Source: Metarhizium brunneum
Lineage: Eukaryota > Ascomycota > Sordariomycetes > Hypocreales > Clavicipitaceae
Direction of reading: 5' to 3'
Assembly (NCBI RefSeq): GCF_013426205.1
Contig: NC_089427.1
Span: 3,906,001 to 3,970,000 of the forward strand
Length of the DNA: 64,000 nt
A program made the translations under genes and the position numbers. The notes below the pieces were generated by a model. The model was not told the origin of the DNA and did no database searches. It saw only the letters and a list, made by a program, of their open reading frames with translations. This document shows, in pieces, positions 35,690 through 47,420 of this stretch; position 1 is the stretch's first letter, and each line of letters opens with the position of its first letter.

Positions 35690-36450
35690 AGAGTTAAGCT
35701 TTTAAAATAGTCCTTACTCTCCTCTATGTTATCTTAGAGGGCAAGCCTAAGAACCATGTGTCTAGTCTGTAAAAGAGTATGGATAGGGCTACTGCATAGA
35801 CTGCTCCCCTAGCTGCTACCACTAACGTTTTCTGTACTATATTGTTAATAAACCGTAGCTATGGGATAACCTTATTTGCCGTAAGTAACCATTTCTCGAT
35901 GTGCGTGTTAAAAGTAAGCTTACGATCGAGCTAGATTGACTTCTGTGCCTTCTCTTCCTGGTCCTGGTGGAAGACTGATGGGAAGTCTGTTTTGTTTCCT
36001 AGAGAATTGCATGACATCTGTCTTATCTGGGTTCAAGGAGAAAGCCTCCCGTTGTCCCCATGCCAGCATTTACGCGATTGCAGTGTCTGTTTCCGCCGTA
36101 GTCTCCTTTACAGAGTCTCCTAAAAAGACATGGAGCATCGCTGTGTCGTCTGCACAGCCATACCTTTCTGTTGCCCCAGGCAGAGAGTAGATAGGAGTTG
36201 TAGCTAGGAGATGAAGAATCGGTGATAGAGGCCAGCCTTGAGGGAGGCCGCGGAGGAGTGAATTCTGTGGGTTCTGTTTTGGCATGTTGGAATCTAACCA
36301 GTGCTTTGTGATGGGAGACAAAATGGTCAATAGGTCCACCATATCAGAAAATCCGGCCATCATTGCCGAAGTCGGAGAATCAGCCTATTGGGGAGAATCG
36401 CATCAAAGGCCCCTTTGACATCCATTGTGACGAGTCAAGTGGCAGCACTG
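35690..36450 (-). mobile_element. Degenerate LINE (non-LTR) reverse-transcriptase fragment
   Basis: On the minus strand, in order: TMDVKGAFDAILPNRLI near 36,425 (first catalytic Asp block), then RGLPQGWPLSPILHLL and YGCADDTAM (the ADD catalytic motif) in the frame 36363-36070. Next comes NPDKTDVMQFSRK near 36,030, then LDRKLTFNTHIEKWLL near 35,920 and an ALSILFYRLDTWFLG region. This order is that of Tad/Jockey-type LINE reverse transcriptases. Stops and frame changes show it is long dead. No endonuclease or RNase H domain was found nearby. Confidence 0.8.
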
Positions 36451-36827
36451 AACCTTGAGACCTTGCCGCACATCAATTGATATATCAATCCAGATGTCCC
36501 AACATTGAAGGCACCAGGTGTGTGTGTGTGTGTATTTAACGCCTTTGCTGAGGAAAATCCTCACTCCTTTGGAGTATTAGGCGTGCTACGCTATATTAAT
36601 CTAGATACATGTAGTAAGTCCTTGTATACTTTTGGTAGAAAAGGGGCTATTAATCTTTCTTTTGTCCCTTCCCCGTCAGCGGGTTTTAAGATTCGTGTGA
36701 TAATACTTGTTGTCCTGTCATTATGTTGTCGACCATTATGGGGGTCCGTCCTTAGTTCTTTTTCAATATCAGGTCTGGTACAATTTACAAAGGAAAGGAA
36801 AAAAAACCACTCGAGTGGAAAAAAAAA
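36451..36827. other. Spacer between LINE relic and tRNA
   Basis: It contains a short TG repeat at about 36518-36533 and A-rich runs just 3' of the tRNA (minus sense: a T-rich run after position 36828, which would serve as the RNA polymerase III terminator). No gene seen. Confidence 0.4.
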
Positions 36828-36926
36828 TGATGAGACTGGGACTCGAACCCAGGAGGATTGCTCCATCAGGAAGCTGGTGTTAAGGTAACCTTAACCTGAC
36901 GCCATAACCAACTCGGCCATCTCACC
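36828..36926 (-). tRNA. tRNA-Leu (anticodon AAG) with a 17-nt intron
   Basis: The 99-nt minus-strand sequence folds as a class II tRNA. The acceptor stem GGTGAGA pairs with TCTCATC, and the discriminator is A. A D arm follows, then the anticodon stem TCAGG/CCTGA. The loop carries anticodon AAG at 36892-36890. The long variable arm TGGAG/CCTCC is typical of Leu. The T arm is CTGGG-TTCGAGT-CCCAG. An intron of about 17 nt (about 36888-36872) follows the base after the anticodon, the canonical position. A T-run follows the 3' end. Confidence 0.93.
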
Positions 36927-37359
36927 CGATGCTATTGATTTGAAGGCGCCAGGTGACCACATGGAGTGACCTTTACATGTCAATAGCACCCCCCGGCACC
37001 GCTCTTACAGGATACAGGCACCAGCGACCTCTGTTACAGTGCCCGCACGGTGCCGGCACCGCTCCAGTTCCCCATAAAGCCCCCAGTGCCACCACTGAAG
37101 TCTGCATGTGGTGGCCGCACGTGCTATTCAATGTTGACATGACCAGACCGTTGACATCAATAATGCTACCATCCCCAGGTGCCATGTCACGCTCGTCTGC
37201 ATGTGACCATTGATCAAATGGCATGGATCTCTAGCATTCCTTTCCCAACCCTCGTTTCACACTTTAAACGTCTGAATATCCCGCCTACTTTCGCTTTGGC
37301 GGCAATGGCAGTACTACTAAAGCTGTCTGTCAAGGCAAAACTTCCGCCGATTTTGACCA

Positions 37360-38226
37360 ATGTCCAGAGACGCAAGACACCTCGATGCAGGGCATGAAAA
37401 CCTTGCCATCAACAACACTCGCATCCGCCGCTTCCTTACTCTTGTTGCCCTCAAGACTACCGCACGGTTCTTTCGTCGCCAGGGCGCTTGCGTTCCTATT
37501 TCGAGACGCTTAATCGTCAAGTCGGATGCCTTTGTCGACTTGACAGAAGGAGCGACAATGAGATTTATCGCCGACAACACCTCGGTCCCTATACCCAAGG
37601 TCTGGTGCTCCTTTGTACGCAATGGACGCGTATACCTTGTCATGGAGAGAATACGAGGCGATTGCATCGCGAAAGGATGGGATGATCGATCCAAAGAATC
37701 CAAGGACAAGCTCTTGGCGCAGTTGAAGCTCATGGTGGAAGAAATTCGCTCACTTCAGCCTCGCCCTGACGCGGGGGTCGAGAGCTGTGTTGGCGGGTCG
37801 TTATTCGATAGCCGGATGCCCCGTCCAGATCGCCGCTTCGGCCCTTTCCAATCCATACAAGAGTTTCACTTGTGGCTGAGGGACAACTTGCGGCCCTCGG
37901 AAGCCGAGAAGCCTGAGCAGGCGGCTGAGCAAGATTGGAAGGATGTCAAGGACATGGCCGCTCGACAGGACGGGCCTTGGCCTCGGCCAGTCTTCACGCA
38001 CGGTGATTTGAACCCATGTAATATAATTGTCCGAGGGGATAAAGTGGTTGGCATCATTGACTGGGAATTTTCTGGTTGGTATCCAAATTATTGGGAATAT
38101 ACGTCTGCGTGGTGCACCCAGATATTGAGAACAGAGTGGCAGGATCTGCTCAGCAGCTTCTTGGAGCCATTCCCAGAGGAGTTGGAGATGGAAAGGACTC
38201 GGCAGAGGTGGTGGGGAGAGATCTGA
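37360..38226 (+). CDS. APH-family phosphotransferase (aminoglycoside-phosphotransferase-like kinase)
   Basis: Single exon, 288 aa. It has the kinase catalytic loop HGDLNPCNIIV (Brenner's motif, catalytic Asp) and the metal-binding IIDWEFSGWYP. Upstream, RFIADNTSVPIPKVW and VYLVMERIRGD match the N-lobe/hinge pattern of fungal APH-domain proteins. Fungal genomes carry many such genes, and their small-molecule substrates are mostly unknown; this is not evidence of antibiotic resistance. The frame is intact, and the start at 37360 puts the N-terminus about 70 residues before the hinge, somewhat short for the family, so an upstream exon is possible. Confidence 0.85.
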   Translation: MSRDARHLDAGHENLAINNTRIRRFLTLVALKTTARFFRRQGACVPISRRLIVKSDAFVDLTEGATMRFIADNTSVPIPKVWCSFVRNGRVYLVMERIRGDCIAKGWDDRSKESKDKLLAQLKLMVEEIRSLQPRPDAGVESCVGGSLFDSRMPRPDRRFGPFQSIQEFHLWLRDNLRPSEAEKPEQAAEQDWKDVKDMAARQDGPWPRPVFTHGDLNPCNIIVRGDKVVGIIDWEFSGWYPNYWEYTSAWCTQILRTEWQDLLSSFLEPFPEELEMERTRQRWWGEI

Positions 38227-38806
38227 GCAAGGTTCGGCCAACATATCCATTTTGTTCCGAATTACAACCCTCGCCTGATGGCCAAATGCGTAGCCCTGAC
38301 ATGGTGCTATCCCACCGTCTGAGGGACGATTGGACTGTATCGACTCTCTGTCTGGAATAACCTAACAACAGAATGCTGAGCGCCCGAGGCCCTGATTTAT
38401 GTTCTGCATCCCTCTCATTCGGCCATGGCCCAAAACGGGCCCCAGGTTAAGTCCTACTGTTGAGTGTCTCGAGCAGCAACGATACCAACCAATTTCGGAT
38501 GACACATTTCACCAGGGCACCAATTTTGAGGGGTCAAATGCGGAGGACTCCGTATTCAGTTGCAACTGCAGTACTAAATGAGACATGCCGACGGTCTGTC
38601 CTGGACTTTATAGTGCGCCACCGGAGTCCTCCGAGTATGTGTGACGTTCTGATTTGGAGGTGCCACATCTATGATATAACAGTGACGCTGATGCACGTTG
38701 CAACACCTAAAACTATAAAAACGGCCGCACCTTACTCTGTTAAAAGCCGGCACCTGGGACCTTACGTCAAAAGTGCAAGCTTATTGCCTAGAGAATCCTT
38801 TGCATC

Positions 38807-39892
38807 ATGCCCACCGCGCGGTCTGGAAAATCTAGCGCCGGAGCGCAGGGTCAGCCAGTTGGGAAGAAGCGGAAAATAGAACCGGCAATGAAATCAGCCC
38901 AAAAGCGAAGAATAAAAAAGATGGAGAGCACAAAAATACTGCTGATTCGACGAAAAAGCGCCCACAAAAACAGACGGATGCAAAGCAAGCAGACACCAAT
39001 ACACAAGCACCACCCCATGTCTTGGAAAAGGGAGTGCTATACTACTTCATCCGTGGCCGGGTTGGTATCGATGAACCCAAGTCCATCGACGACATCGCAA
39101 GAGGATATCTCATCCTTCGGCCCATCCCCGACGACGCAAAGCTCCACGGTGCACTTCCCACGTCAGCCACAGCCAGACTTATTGCCCTGCCAAAGAAGGC
39201 GCTACCTGCAGGCCCAAAGGACAGATTCATGGCGTTTGTCGAAAAATCCCACGCGTCGTATGACGAACTTGGCGAGAAGTTTCTAAAGGGAGGGGTTTAC
39301 GAGACCAAGACGGCGGGACGGCGTCAATCTCCCGATGCAACGCCCGTAGGGGAAGGCGTGTATGTTCTTACGACGACGGGGCGCGAGAGTCACCTTTCGT
39401 ACATGGCAACTCTGCCCCAGGAGCTGGGTGAGCTGCAGATGCGCTGTGATTCAACGACAAGGGAGGTTTCACCATCAGTAGCAGGAATCCGACGTACAAG
39501 GGCCCGTCGTCTGCACAGTTGCCACAGGACCCAGAGTATCCTCAGTCGTGAGTGCGCATCGATACTCGAGAGAGCAGCTTCAAGTGCGGCATCTGACAAA
39601 GTCTGGCAGGGTACTTGACAAGTTCGGGGACTTGCGCCAGGTGGGAGCGCAGCCCGAGTTTATGAATTATCCCCGCGCGCAAATTTTGCTGATTGGACAC
39701 AAGACGGGGCTTGGTGAGGAGGACAAGAAGGTTGAAGATGGGGAGGATCCGGTCAAGACGTTGGGTCAGCTGGAAAAGGACGACCTTGACAGGATGCAGC
39801 ATTTATCGCCGGATGAGTCGGATGCAATCTATGCGGATTTGCATAGCAGGAAGATGGCGCACCCGGAGATTCAAAGCGACCTTGGCGGTTAG
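38807..39892 (+). pseudogene. Conserved fungal protein (family often labelled 'BTB domain transcription factor'), frameshifted
   Basis: The central block VLEKGVLYYFIRGRVGIDEP and the run to GEGVYVLTTTGRESHLSY match a fungal family I know under the label 'BTB domain transcription factor', though no BTB fold is evident. The N-terminus is Lys-rich, nuclear-signal-like. Two frame changes are needed. One is in the A-run at about 38915-38920, which separates the start at 38807 from the central block. The other is near 39450, where one base is missing before DKGGFTISSRNPTYKG. An ordinary intron follows (about 39548-39610), then an intact last exon ending SDLGG. Either a recent pseudogene or two indel errors. 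Confidence 0.65.
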
Positions 39893-40436
39893 TCTTTCCA
39901 ACACCGGGACTTTTCGTGATACCTTTTGATCCCACAGTTGTGCTTTGTGTTCGTCATTTTGAGCCGACACGTGTGCTATTCTCGGCATCGTTCTTCGTCG
40001 TCCTGATTCGCGTACCCTAGCTACAATTAGTTTTAGGTTTGGACAAATCAAAAGGCAAGTGTGGCGGGCGGTTGAGTAGCTGGTAGTAGCATCTCTTTTT
40101 ACGAAATGGTCTCGGTGACTAGAGCCTGGCATGACATGGAACGTCGGGGAATCGCTGCGCGTTCTGTTGGCCATGACTTGACCAGCTCTTTGTATCACGT
40201 GCGGCCCGTGCCGGGGCGCGAGCAGTGATTAAGTCAACTGGTAGTGCAACTCGTGCCCCGCAATCCACCAGCTGGTGGCACCGAGCCTGACGGTAGAAAA
40301 ATGGGGGTGCTGTGGGGTCACAGATCGACACCAGACTCGAACGCATCCGGCGCATTTCTCTCCCGCTGTCTTGAGATCCCCGTTCGGACCCTTGTATATC
40401 CTCTTTGGCCCCGAGTCAGAACAAGGGACCTCTAGA

Positions 40437-42585
40437 ATGATGGCACGCAAGAGGAGGCAGAGCAGCTCCAAAAACCACCAACCTCGACGATTACTCCCGA
40501 GTAAGCCCGAAGACCGTCGGCGTGGCCCGGTACCCCCAACCCCAGCATCGACATCAATGCGGCGCAAACACCCTACAAAATCTGCTTGCTTGGCTTGTCA
40601 AAAGCGAAAGTCCAAAGTATGGCGGTGACTTCTCTTTGCAATCTTGCTTGATGGCTAAGAAACCATATTAATAGTGTAGCGGGGAGCGCCCGACGTGTGC
40701 AAGCTGCGCGACCAAAGGCGACACTTGTCTCTACGAAACGGACAGGTCGGGCGAGACACATTTGCAAGCCATCAAGAGGAGATTTGAGGAGATGGAAGCG
40801 ACCAACACCATGTATGAGAAACTCCATGGGCTTCTCCAAGCCTCAAACGAAGCAGATGCAAAACAAGTCTTTGAAAAGATTCGGCGTGGCGTAGACATTG
40901 GGAGCATACTTGTCCAAAGCAAGGAAACCAGTGCCACGACGCCGCCTGGCACAGCGAGCGACGACTCTCCCAGCTCATGTTTCCAACAATTGCGCTCGTG
41001 GAAGCACTGCCGCCCTACTTCAAGGAACAACGGGCTGCCGCCCGACTCAGACCAGTCAACTATACTGACTCTTCCCCCGCGGCCACTCGACGCCTACGTG
41101 TCTCACTGGCATCAGGATAGGTGGACCCAGATAGGATGGACAAAGGCGCACATACATCACCTCATCGACGCCATTTTTTCTTGGGACTACCTCCCTTTCA
41201 GCCTTTTATCTCACGATCTTTTTCTGCAGAGCTTCTACAGTGACTCGAGCCAGTTTTGTTCCTCGGCATTGGTGTGCGCCATCCTGGCACTGGCATGTCG
41301 CCTGGTAAACGAAGACAAGGACGAACTTGAAGTTCTCCCATCTGGGTGGATTGGGAGCAAAACCTTCTTTGACCAGGCTAATGCGAAGCTGCACAAACAC
41401 CGGTCCAAGGTCCTTCCGGATATACAAGCAATCGGGGTGCTCTCACTCTATCACCTGCGGTGTGGACAAGAAGCCAAGGCTCAGGAGTATGCGGAAAATT
41501 TCATCGCTAATATTAAAGAGCATCACGACCCCGAGTCTTCGGTTCGCAACAAGAGTAAGCAATACGAGAGAGTGCTGGACATTACCTACCATGGGGCGGT
41601 GTCGCTGTCTCGGTATGTGAATAAAAGATGCCATGACTTGTGTTGGGTGGCGATTTGACATGTTTTGCAGCATGTTACTTTTGACCACGGGGCGCGTGTT
41701 TACCGCCCAGCTTTCCGCCGCTCAAGCACATGTATCCATCTTGAATACGCTACATCCGATTATGCAAGCCAGAAACGGCGGTCGTGGGTCTAGTCCAGGT
41801 GCGTACTCGAAGACAGAGACAAACTAGTCGAGAGTCTGCTGGGTAACAGGATCGCAGCCTTGACCCCAGGAGGGCGCAACTTGCAGATGCTTGGTATGCA
41901 GATCATCTCGGGCAAGATCTTTGAGTTGACCGAATGGGTGTACAATTTCATAGCGTTGGCTCGCTCAAACATCCCAAGTGGCCCGGCGAACGTGAGGGCC
42001 TTCTACGAGAAGTGTCTGGACTGGTACAAGGAGTTGTTTGCCTATGCCGAAAGTGACTGCGGCAGAACGCCGTTTGTACTATTCGCCCAGTAAGCACACG
42101 ACGCCGGCAAAGGGGCACAGGCACCTAACAGATGATGCAGCATATATTACCACTACTGCCTCCTATGTGCTTTCCGGCCCCTCATCGGCAAGGACATGGG
42201 AAGCACCGACATCCGGCCATTTACGATATGTAAAGAGACTGCGCAGTCCGTCCTGGCCCTGACTCAGTCCTACGATGACCTTTTTACTCTTCGCCGCGTG
42301 TCTGGACTCATGCCTTATTTCGTTTGCACTGCCGGTATGCTTGGTCTGAGTATGGAAACCGAGGGCAGGTCCATGAGCTCGGTGCACCTACGCCTACAGC
42401 ACACTGGACAGGAGGATGAAACGATGCCCGTGCAACAATCTCCGAGCCCGGATGAAGGCAACGTACGGATGGCATCGCCATATATCACAATGTCGGCGAC
42501 CGACCATGCGCGCCTGCTGCTTACCAAGATGGGCTCCGCACATCCGGCAGCGAATATTGCCAGGAACCAGCTTCAAATAACCTGA
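40437..42585 (+). CDS. Zn2Cys6 fungal transcription factor (intact, 5 exons)
   Basis: Nuclear DNA-binding regulator of 640 aa. Exons are 40437-40616, 40675-41612, 41671-41798, 41858-42089 and 42141-42585, all with GT-AG introns. The binuclear cluster starts at about residue 50 and spans the first intron: CLACQKRKSKC, then SGERPTCASCATKGDTC, i.e. the CxxC-x6-C-x6-CxxC-x6-C pattern, preceded by a basic Arg/Lys-rich tail. A coiled-coil-like heptad region follows (RRFEEMEATNTMYEKLHGLL). The rest resembles a fungal middle-homology region: WTKAHIHHLIDAIFSWDYLPF, then Leu-rich helices. No cluster partner lies directly beside it; its targets cannot be read. Two tandem ATGs start the frame. Confidence 0.9.
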
Positions 42586-43250
42586 CGAATCCGGGTACTG
42601 CGTGACATATATCCGAAGCGGACTCGGCAATGTAGTCATCTTGCAAACATTGCCCTCTCTCCTTCATGATGGACCCGTCGTCATGGGGCAAGCTCACGAA
42701 ACTCCTTCCACCTCTCCTGCCGTGGTGCGCTGCGGGAAGCCCGGGTCGCCCTGAAGCACGTTTGGCGTGGGAGATGAGTGCAATTTTTAGCGTTTGGTCC
42801 AAATTGGTACCGTTTCTGGCAGGCGTCTCATCTTGCATCGATTCCCAAGGTTTTGGCTTGTTGCATTGGCGAGGGGGGACAAAATGTGTTCCAACGCACG
42901 GTAGCTATTACTACACACAACTGAAAGATTGGCGTTGATACCACAGAAATAGAAAACGCTCCGATATTCATTAAGAGACTATGTCAAAAATGCTTGACTC
43001 TACAAACAAGAGGGGACGGGTTAGGACCGTACATTGAGAATTTACGAACCAGTCCCCCTTGCCAAAAAAAAAAAAAAAAAAAAAAAACAGAGAAAGAAAA
43101 AGGAAGGAAAAAAAGCAGAAAAACTCCTCCGACTCCAAGCTAAATGTAGTAAATTTTCTGCTAGCAACTCGACCGTATCCCCCTCCGCACACATTTACTA
43201 CAAAATCACCTGTCTGGCTTCCGTCGTTTTAGCAAACGGAGATTCTCGGC
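42586..43250. other. Intergenic region with a long poly(A) tract
   Basis: No gene seen. A run of about 25 A lies at 43063-43087, followed by A/G-rich sequence. Such a tract could mark a retrotransposed 3' end or simple replication slippage. Confidence 0.4.
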
Positions 43251-43895
43251 CTAGGATACGTGCCGGGCGCTGGGTCGAGGTACGCGAGCGACCTTGTTGG
43301 GTCTTTTTGTTCCAGGGGACAAAAGTATAATGTTTCTTGCTCTGATAGCCTGCGGACTCATGTATGACGGAATTGGCTCGTCATCTTTGTGTGCCAGACC
43401 CGTCGCAGGAGCCATGCTGTGACTGTTTGACACGAGAGTCGATATTGGACGTCTAGGATGCCACGGAGCCGGAAAAGCACGCCCCGGCGGGGTGTAACTC
43501 ATCTTGTATTGACATGGAGACGACGGTATCGTTTCCGTGGCGATGTCCAGACTGCCACAAGAAGCGGGAGGATTAGCTGGCCGCGGCTCACTTGTCTCGA
43601 CGGACGAGCAACTACCAAATGGAGCAGTGCCAGCTTCCGGGCACGGTAACGGCAGTGGCCCGGTGCCTACTGGGGCCACGTATCCAGGAACGTTGGGGCT
43701 GGCCTTGATTGCTGGCGGATATGTCGTGGGCATGATGCCTTTGGTGTGCTTATTTTGATACGACGGCAGTCTCCAGTTCTCAGCGGTCGTGTTGTAAGAG
43801 GCCATGAGGAGATTGGCAGACACCATGATTTTGCCTTGTGGCGTTTTTATCCCATAAAATTCGCTGTTGTCATATGGAAGAGTTGACGGCTTCAT
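43251..43895 (-). CDS. Hypothetical protein (doubtful ORF)
   Basis: An open frame of 214 codons from ATG at 43895 to the stop at 43251. It is Pro/Ser-rich without a signal peptide, membrane helix or known motif. The frame continues open upstream to about 43949 without an ATG, so a spliced 5' exon is possible. Length in this GC context is modest support only. Confidence 0.25.
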   Translation of the reverse strand: MKPSTLPYDNSEFYGIKTPQGKIMVSANLLMASYNTTAENWRLPSYQNKHTKGIMPTTYPPAIKASPNVPGYVAPVGTGPLPLPCPEAGTAPFGSCSSVETSEPRPANPPASCGSLDIATETIPSSPCQYKMSYTPPGRAFPAPWHPRRPISTLVSNSHSMAPATGLAHKDDEPIPSYMSPQAIRARNIILLSPGTKRPNKVARVPRPSARHVS

Positions 43896-44638
43896 GACTA
43901 TACCGTCCCTTGAAATGAATGCACAACGGACCTTGATGCTTTGAAGCAAGTGGGCTTGATCTGGTATCCCTTTGAAAGAAAGCTAAGGCATATGATTGTC
44001 GTAGTGTCTTATTGAAATGGAAATACGTAGAATTATTCGGTCACCACCTTGTATTTATGTCGCTGGGCGGAGTAGCTCGGATGGACAGATTCCAATGTAT
44101 TCCATCATGATCAACACCCGGAAAACTTGAATACTGCATGAAGGCGACGCTTTGGTCTGAAAAAGCCGGAGGATGGTCCGAGTTCAAGATGCTACTGTTT
44201 TGTCGACGGCTCCATCTGGCTATAAAGCCGGGCTCAATGCCGCACTGACAAGTTCCTCACAGTTCGCCATGGCTGCTTTGTTGTCCCAGCTGACCCGCCA
44301 AGGCGGCGGTAGAAATAGAGATGACGGAACCCACTGAACAGATATTATGACTCGTCATTCTAGAGAACATCTGTGAGAGCGTACCCCTGGTTCGGACAGC
44401 CTGCGCCATCGCTAAGCCCCTGACGCGGGAACGCTGCCTTTTAGGTTTTGGTTGCAACTACGTACTCGGATGCCTCCAGCACAGCTGATTGGATTGACCG
44501 TGCCCAAAGAGGCTGCTAGAATCTGAAAAAGGCGACGGTCTGACCTCATAGTGCAGCAAGGTCATTTGTCCCTCGGAGATCGCTCCTGATGCGCAGCAGC
44601 CACGGCATTGTGACATCACAGATGCTTAAAGCAGCATA

Positions 44639-45328
44639 TCACACGACGAGTGTAAGTATACGATCTATCCCTAAAAACCCGAATAAAGGGAATATGATGC
44701 ACAAATCGCAGACGGCAATGTGGGGAAGGGAGTTCCAGTCCGTGGGATTAATGCCTATGGTGGACGTCGCAAGCTCTTGGGTGCAGCAATCAGTTACCTC
44801 CGGAGACAGCTCCGACGAGCATGATTGGCCCGAATATCGCAGACCAAAAACCTCGACAGGCAAAGATGTGCACATGGGGTTGTCGCCTGCGAGACCAGTC
44901 CTCCGGGGCAGGAGTTGCAGCATCGTGACGTTGCGAGCCGTCAAGGCAGCACGTTGCCGCGATAAATCTGCCGCATGCTTTCCCCCAACATCGTCATATC
45001 GAAAGTCTTTGCTAACCGTAGCGAGACACTTGTCTGTCCAGCGCGTGCCCTGTCTGAGTTTTAGAACTCGGGCAGCGTGATCCGAAACCGGCTGCGGTTA
45101 TGTTGGGTGAACGCCTTGCACAGAGCATTTTGTGCTGTCAACTTCGACTTGGCTCGATCTGTAGCCCCTTTGTAAGGCGACTTTGATCCTTTGATCGTGG
45201 TAAAGAGCACCGCCAAGGACCGGAGCGGACCTAAGACCATGCTTGACCGAGGAGACTCGGAAAATCCGGACGATGTTGTACTCGAGACATTCGCCTCGGG
45301 CAATTGGCTCTTCAACAACATGGAACAA
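44639..45328 (-). pseudogene. Unrecognised protein-coding remnant interrupted by one TAA
   Basis: The minus-strand frame from 45328 to 44639 is open for about 229 codons except for one TAA at 45100-45098. Protein-like sequence on both sides stays in the same frame: VVEEPIARGECLEYNIVRIF before, and VTMLQLLPRRTGLAGDNPMC followed by a Cys-containing region after. A CAA-to-TAA change would explain the stop. I do not recognise the family. Upstream exons may lie above 45.33 kb but I could not place them. Confidence 0.45.
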
Positions 45329-46500
45329 GAAGCCCTATCTGGAATTGACTAGAAGACAGATGCCATTCAAGTTTCTGAGCAACATGTCCCGCATAAAATT
45401 ACTACCAGGTACTTATGTAACTTATCAACATATCAAGATGATGCACATTTTCCCGGGGCGGACAGTGCCAAAAGAGCGATATGCCTCCGCTCATCGGATT
45501 CGTAGAGAATCAGGTCTTTATCCCCTGAACTGAATAATGAGAGCCGGCTCTATGGTAGACTCAACCAGCTACGTCCGGGCTTCATCAGTCGCCGCTCCAG
45601 AAACCGGGGTTAGGTCGCATTGTATAACACAACAGCAAGGCACCTATGTGCGATACGTCCTTCTCAAGCTTTGAAAGAGAGACAAACGACAGATATAATT
45701 ACAAACTAGAAAATAGGGGGCATGGCTTAGACAGATCTATATGGCGCCTGCCGCTGGGCAACTTGGCTTTCCACCGTCGGATCCAAATTGTGCCTGGGCG
45801 GTATCTCCCAGCTTGCTGCTGTCTACTCGCGGGTCAAGAACGTTGCCTAGACGGGAGATGTGTCTCGGTCTATGCTTGTTGCCGCCTTCAACATAGGCAG
45901 GCGGCGGCGGTGGAAATCGTGGTGTCATAATGACATGCTTACACCAAGCTCAAGAAATCACCACCATCATGTCCTTGACGTGGCCCAAGCAGCCGAGACC
46001 ACCATGATTGTCTGTCAGTCATACAGCGACGTCATATTGAGATTCCTACAATACGGTTTACATTTGAAGTGGTTGTACCGGGTGCCATCTGCTCGGAGAG
46101 TGTTCGTCACCGCAAACAACTCACCGTGTCTCGCCATTCATGCTCTATGTACTCATTACGTCGCCCATACATCAAGTTGTCACATAATCTTCCATTCTCG
46201 AGACACAGGATGATATCATTTAGTAAATCTTTTCTTTGTCTCTCGCCTCTCCTTATGTCAAGGAAGTATGGCTTTGGGAGCAGGTTACGCCAGCCCGCGT
46301 TATCACGCTCGTGATAAGTGGATGTTAAAAGGATCAATGTCGACCGCGAGGGTTGTTTAAATCCAGTCAAAGAAACTTGTCAATCAGTCAAACTTATTTC
46401 TGAAATAAAACCCCGACATTTCGATTTACAACGGAAACCCCAAAAGAAGTCGTTCAGAAAGTCTCCCACCCAGCATCCGGTGATAAGGCGACACCACCGA
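45329..46500. other. Intergenic region
   Basis: No supportable gene; short overlapping frames only. Confidence 0.35.
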
Positions 46501-47420
46501 AGACAAGCCTGGTCTCGAGCGAGACATTGATGACACCAAAGCCAACCGAGGTCCACCTCTAGCATACTGAGAAAGGGCAAGCCCCCTACGTCCCGTGTGG
46601 CCAGCTCACAGGCAAGAATGCTCTTATTACTGGCGGAGACTCTGGAATTCCTCGATCTGTGATAATTATTCTTGCCATGGAAGGGGCCAAAGTGGCAGTT
46701 GTATACCTACCCGCCGAAGAAGATGCGCAGCACACAAAAGCCCAAATAGAAAAGAATAGAGGGGAGATTGTCCTCATTTCCAGCGACTTGAGCCACTGAA
46801 TCAACTGCACCGACGTCGCAGAAAGGATCAAATCCACATTTGGCATGGTAGATATTCTAGTATACAATGCCACTGCTCGAAACGAAAAGGGCACTATTTT
46901 CGACATATCCGAGTATGTCTATTCACCAGTTCAATCAACTGCCCTTCTCACATGCTAACTCGTACTAGAGAACAATGGGCTTCTACCTTCCGCGTTAATA
47001 CCGATTCCTACTCCTATCTAACCAAGGCTATTTTGCCTTTTATGGCCAAGAACGGCTGCATCAGCAATAGCGCATCGGTAGACTCGTATATTGGCGTTCC
47101 CAGCAGACTCGACTACGCCACTACTAAGGCTCCTATTATCGCCTTCACTCGCTCCTTGTCCAATTATCTGATCAAGAAGGGCCTACGGGTGAATGCCGTT
47201 GCCGCTGGACCAGTTTGGACCCCATCGGTTGCGTCAGGAATGGAAAAGCCTAGGCAGCAAGGACATGGGTTGGGGAATTGGACGCCAATGGATTGAATTG
47301 GCCAGCCAGGCCAGCTACATCTTCCTCGCAGGGAATGGGAGTCAGTTTGTGAGTGGGGGGACACTACATCCCAACGGAGGTATTGTGGTGAATGCACATG
47401 TGGCTAAATGTTCCGAGAAG
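46500..47420 (+). pseudogene. Short-chain dehydrogenase (glucose/ribitol-dehydrogenase-like), broken
   Basis: Reads as the GSP39/YgdH-like SDR group: GQLTGKNALITGGDSGI near 46,595, VAVVYLPAEEDAQHTK, DILVYNATA, a short intron near 46,911-46,970, then the active-site YATTK and LRVNAVAAGPVWTP. Damage includes an in-frame TGA near 46,797 after SSDLSH. In the cofactor loop a Pro stands where the family has Gly (GGDSGIP). A frameshift near 47,270 moves the C-terminal SGGTLHPNGGIVVN into another frame. The N-terminal lead-in near 46.5 kb is also out of frame. It is clearly non-functional. Confidence 0.8.

Larger units (their letters stand above)
34418..35690. other. AT-rich, repeat-bearing intergenic region
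   Basis: No gene is supportable. It holds a TA-then-TG dinucleotide run at 34560-34590, an imperfect inverted repeat at 34788-34885, and sequence with stops in all frames. It borders the LINE relic and probably consists of decayed transposons. Confidence 0.45.

Noticed and set aside
37360..38226. Antibiotic-resistance aminoglycoside kinase
   Set aside because: Fungal APH-domain proteins are numerous and mostly of unknown substrate; nothing indicates resistance.
38807..39892. True BTB/POZ transcription factor
   Set aside because: Only the common database label suggests this; I see no BTB fold or DNA-binding motif.
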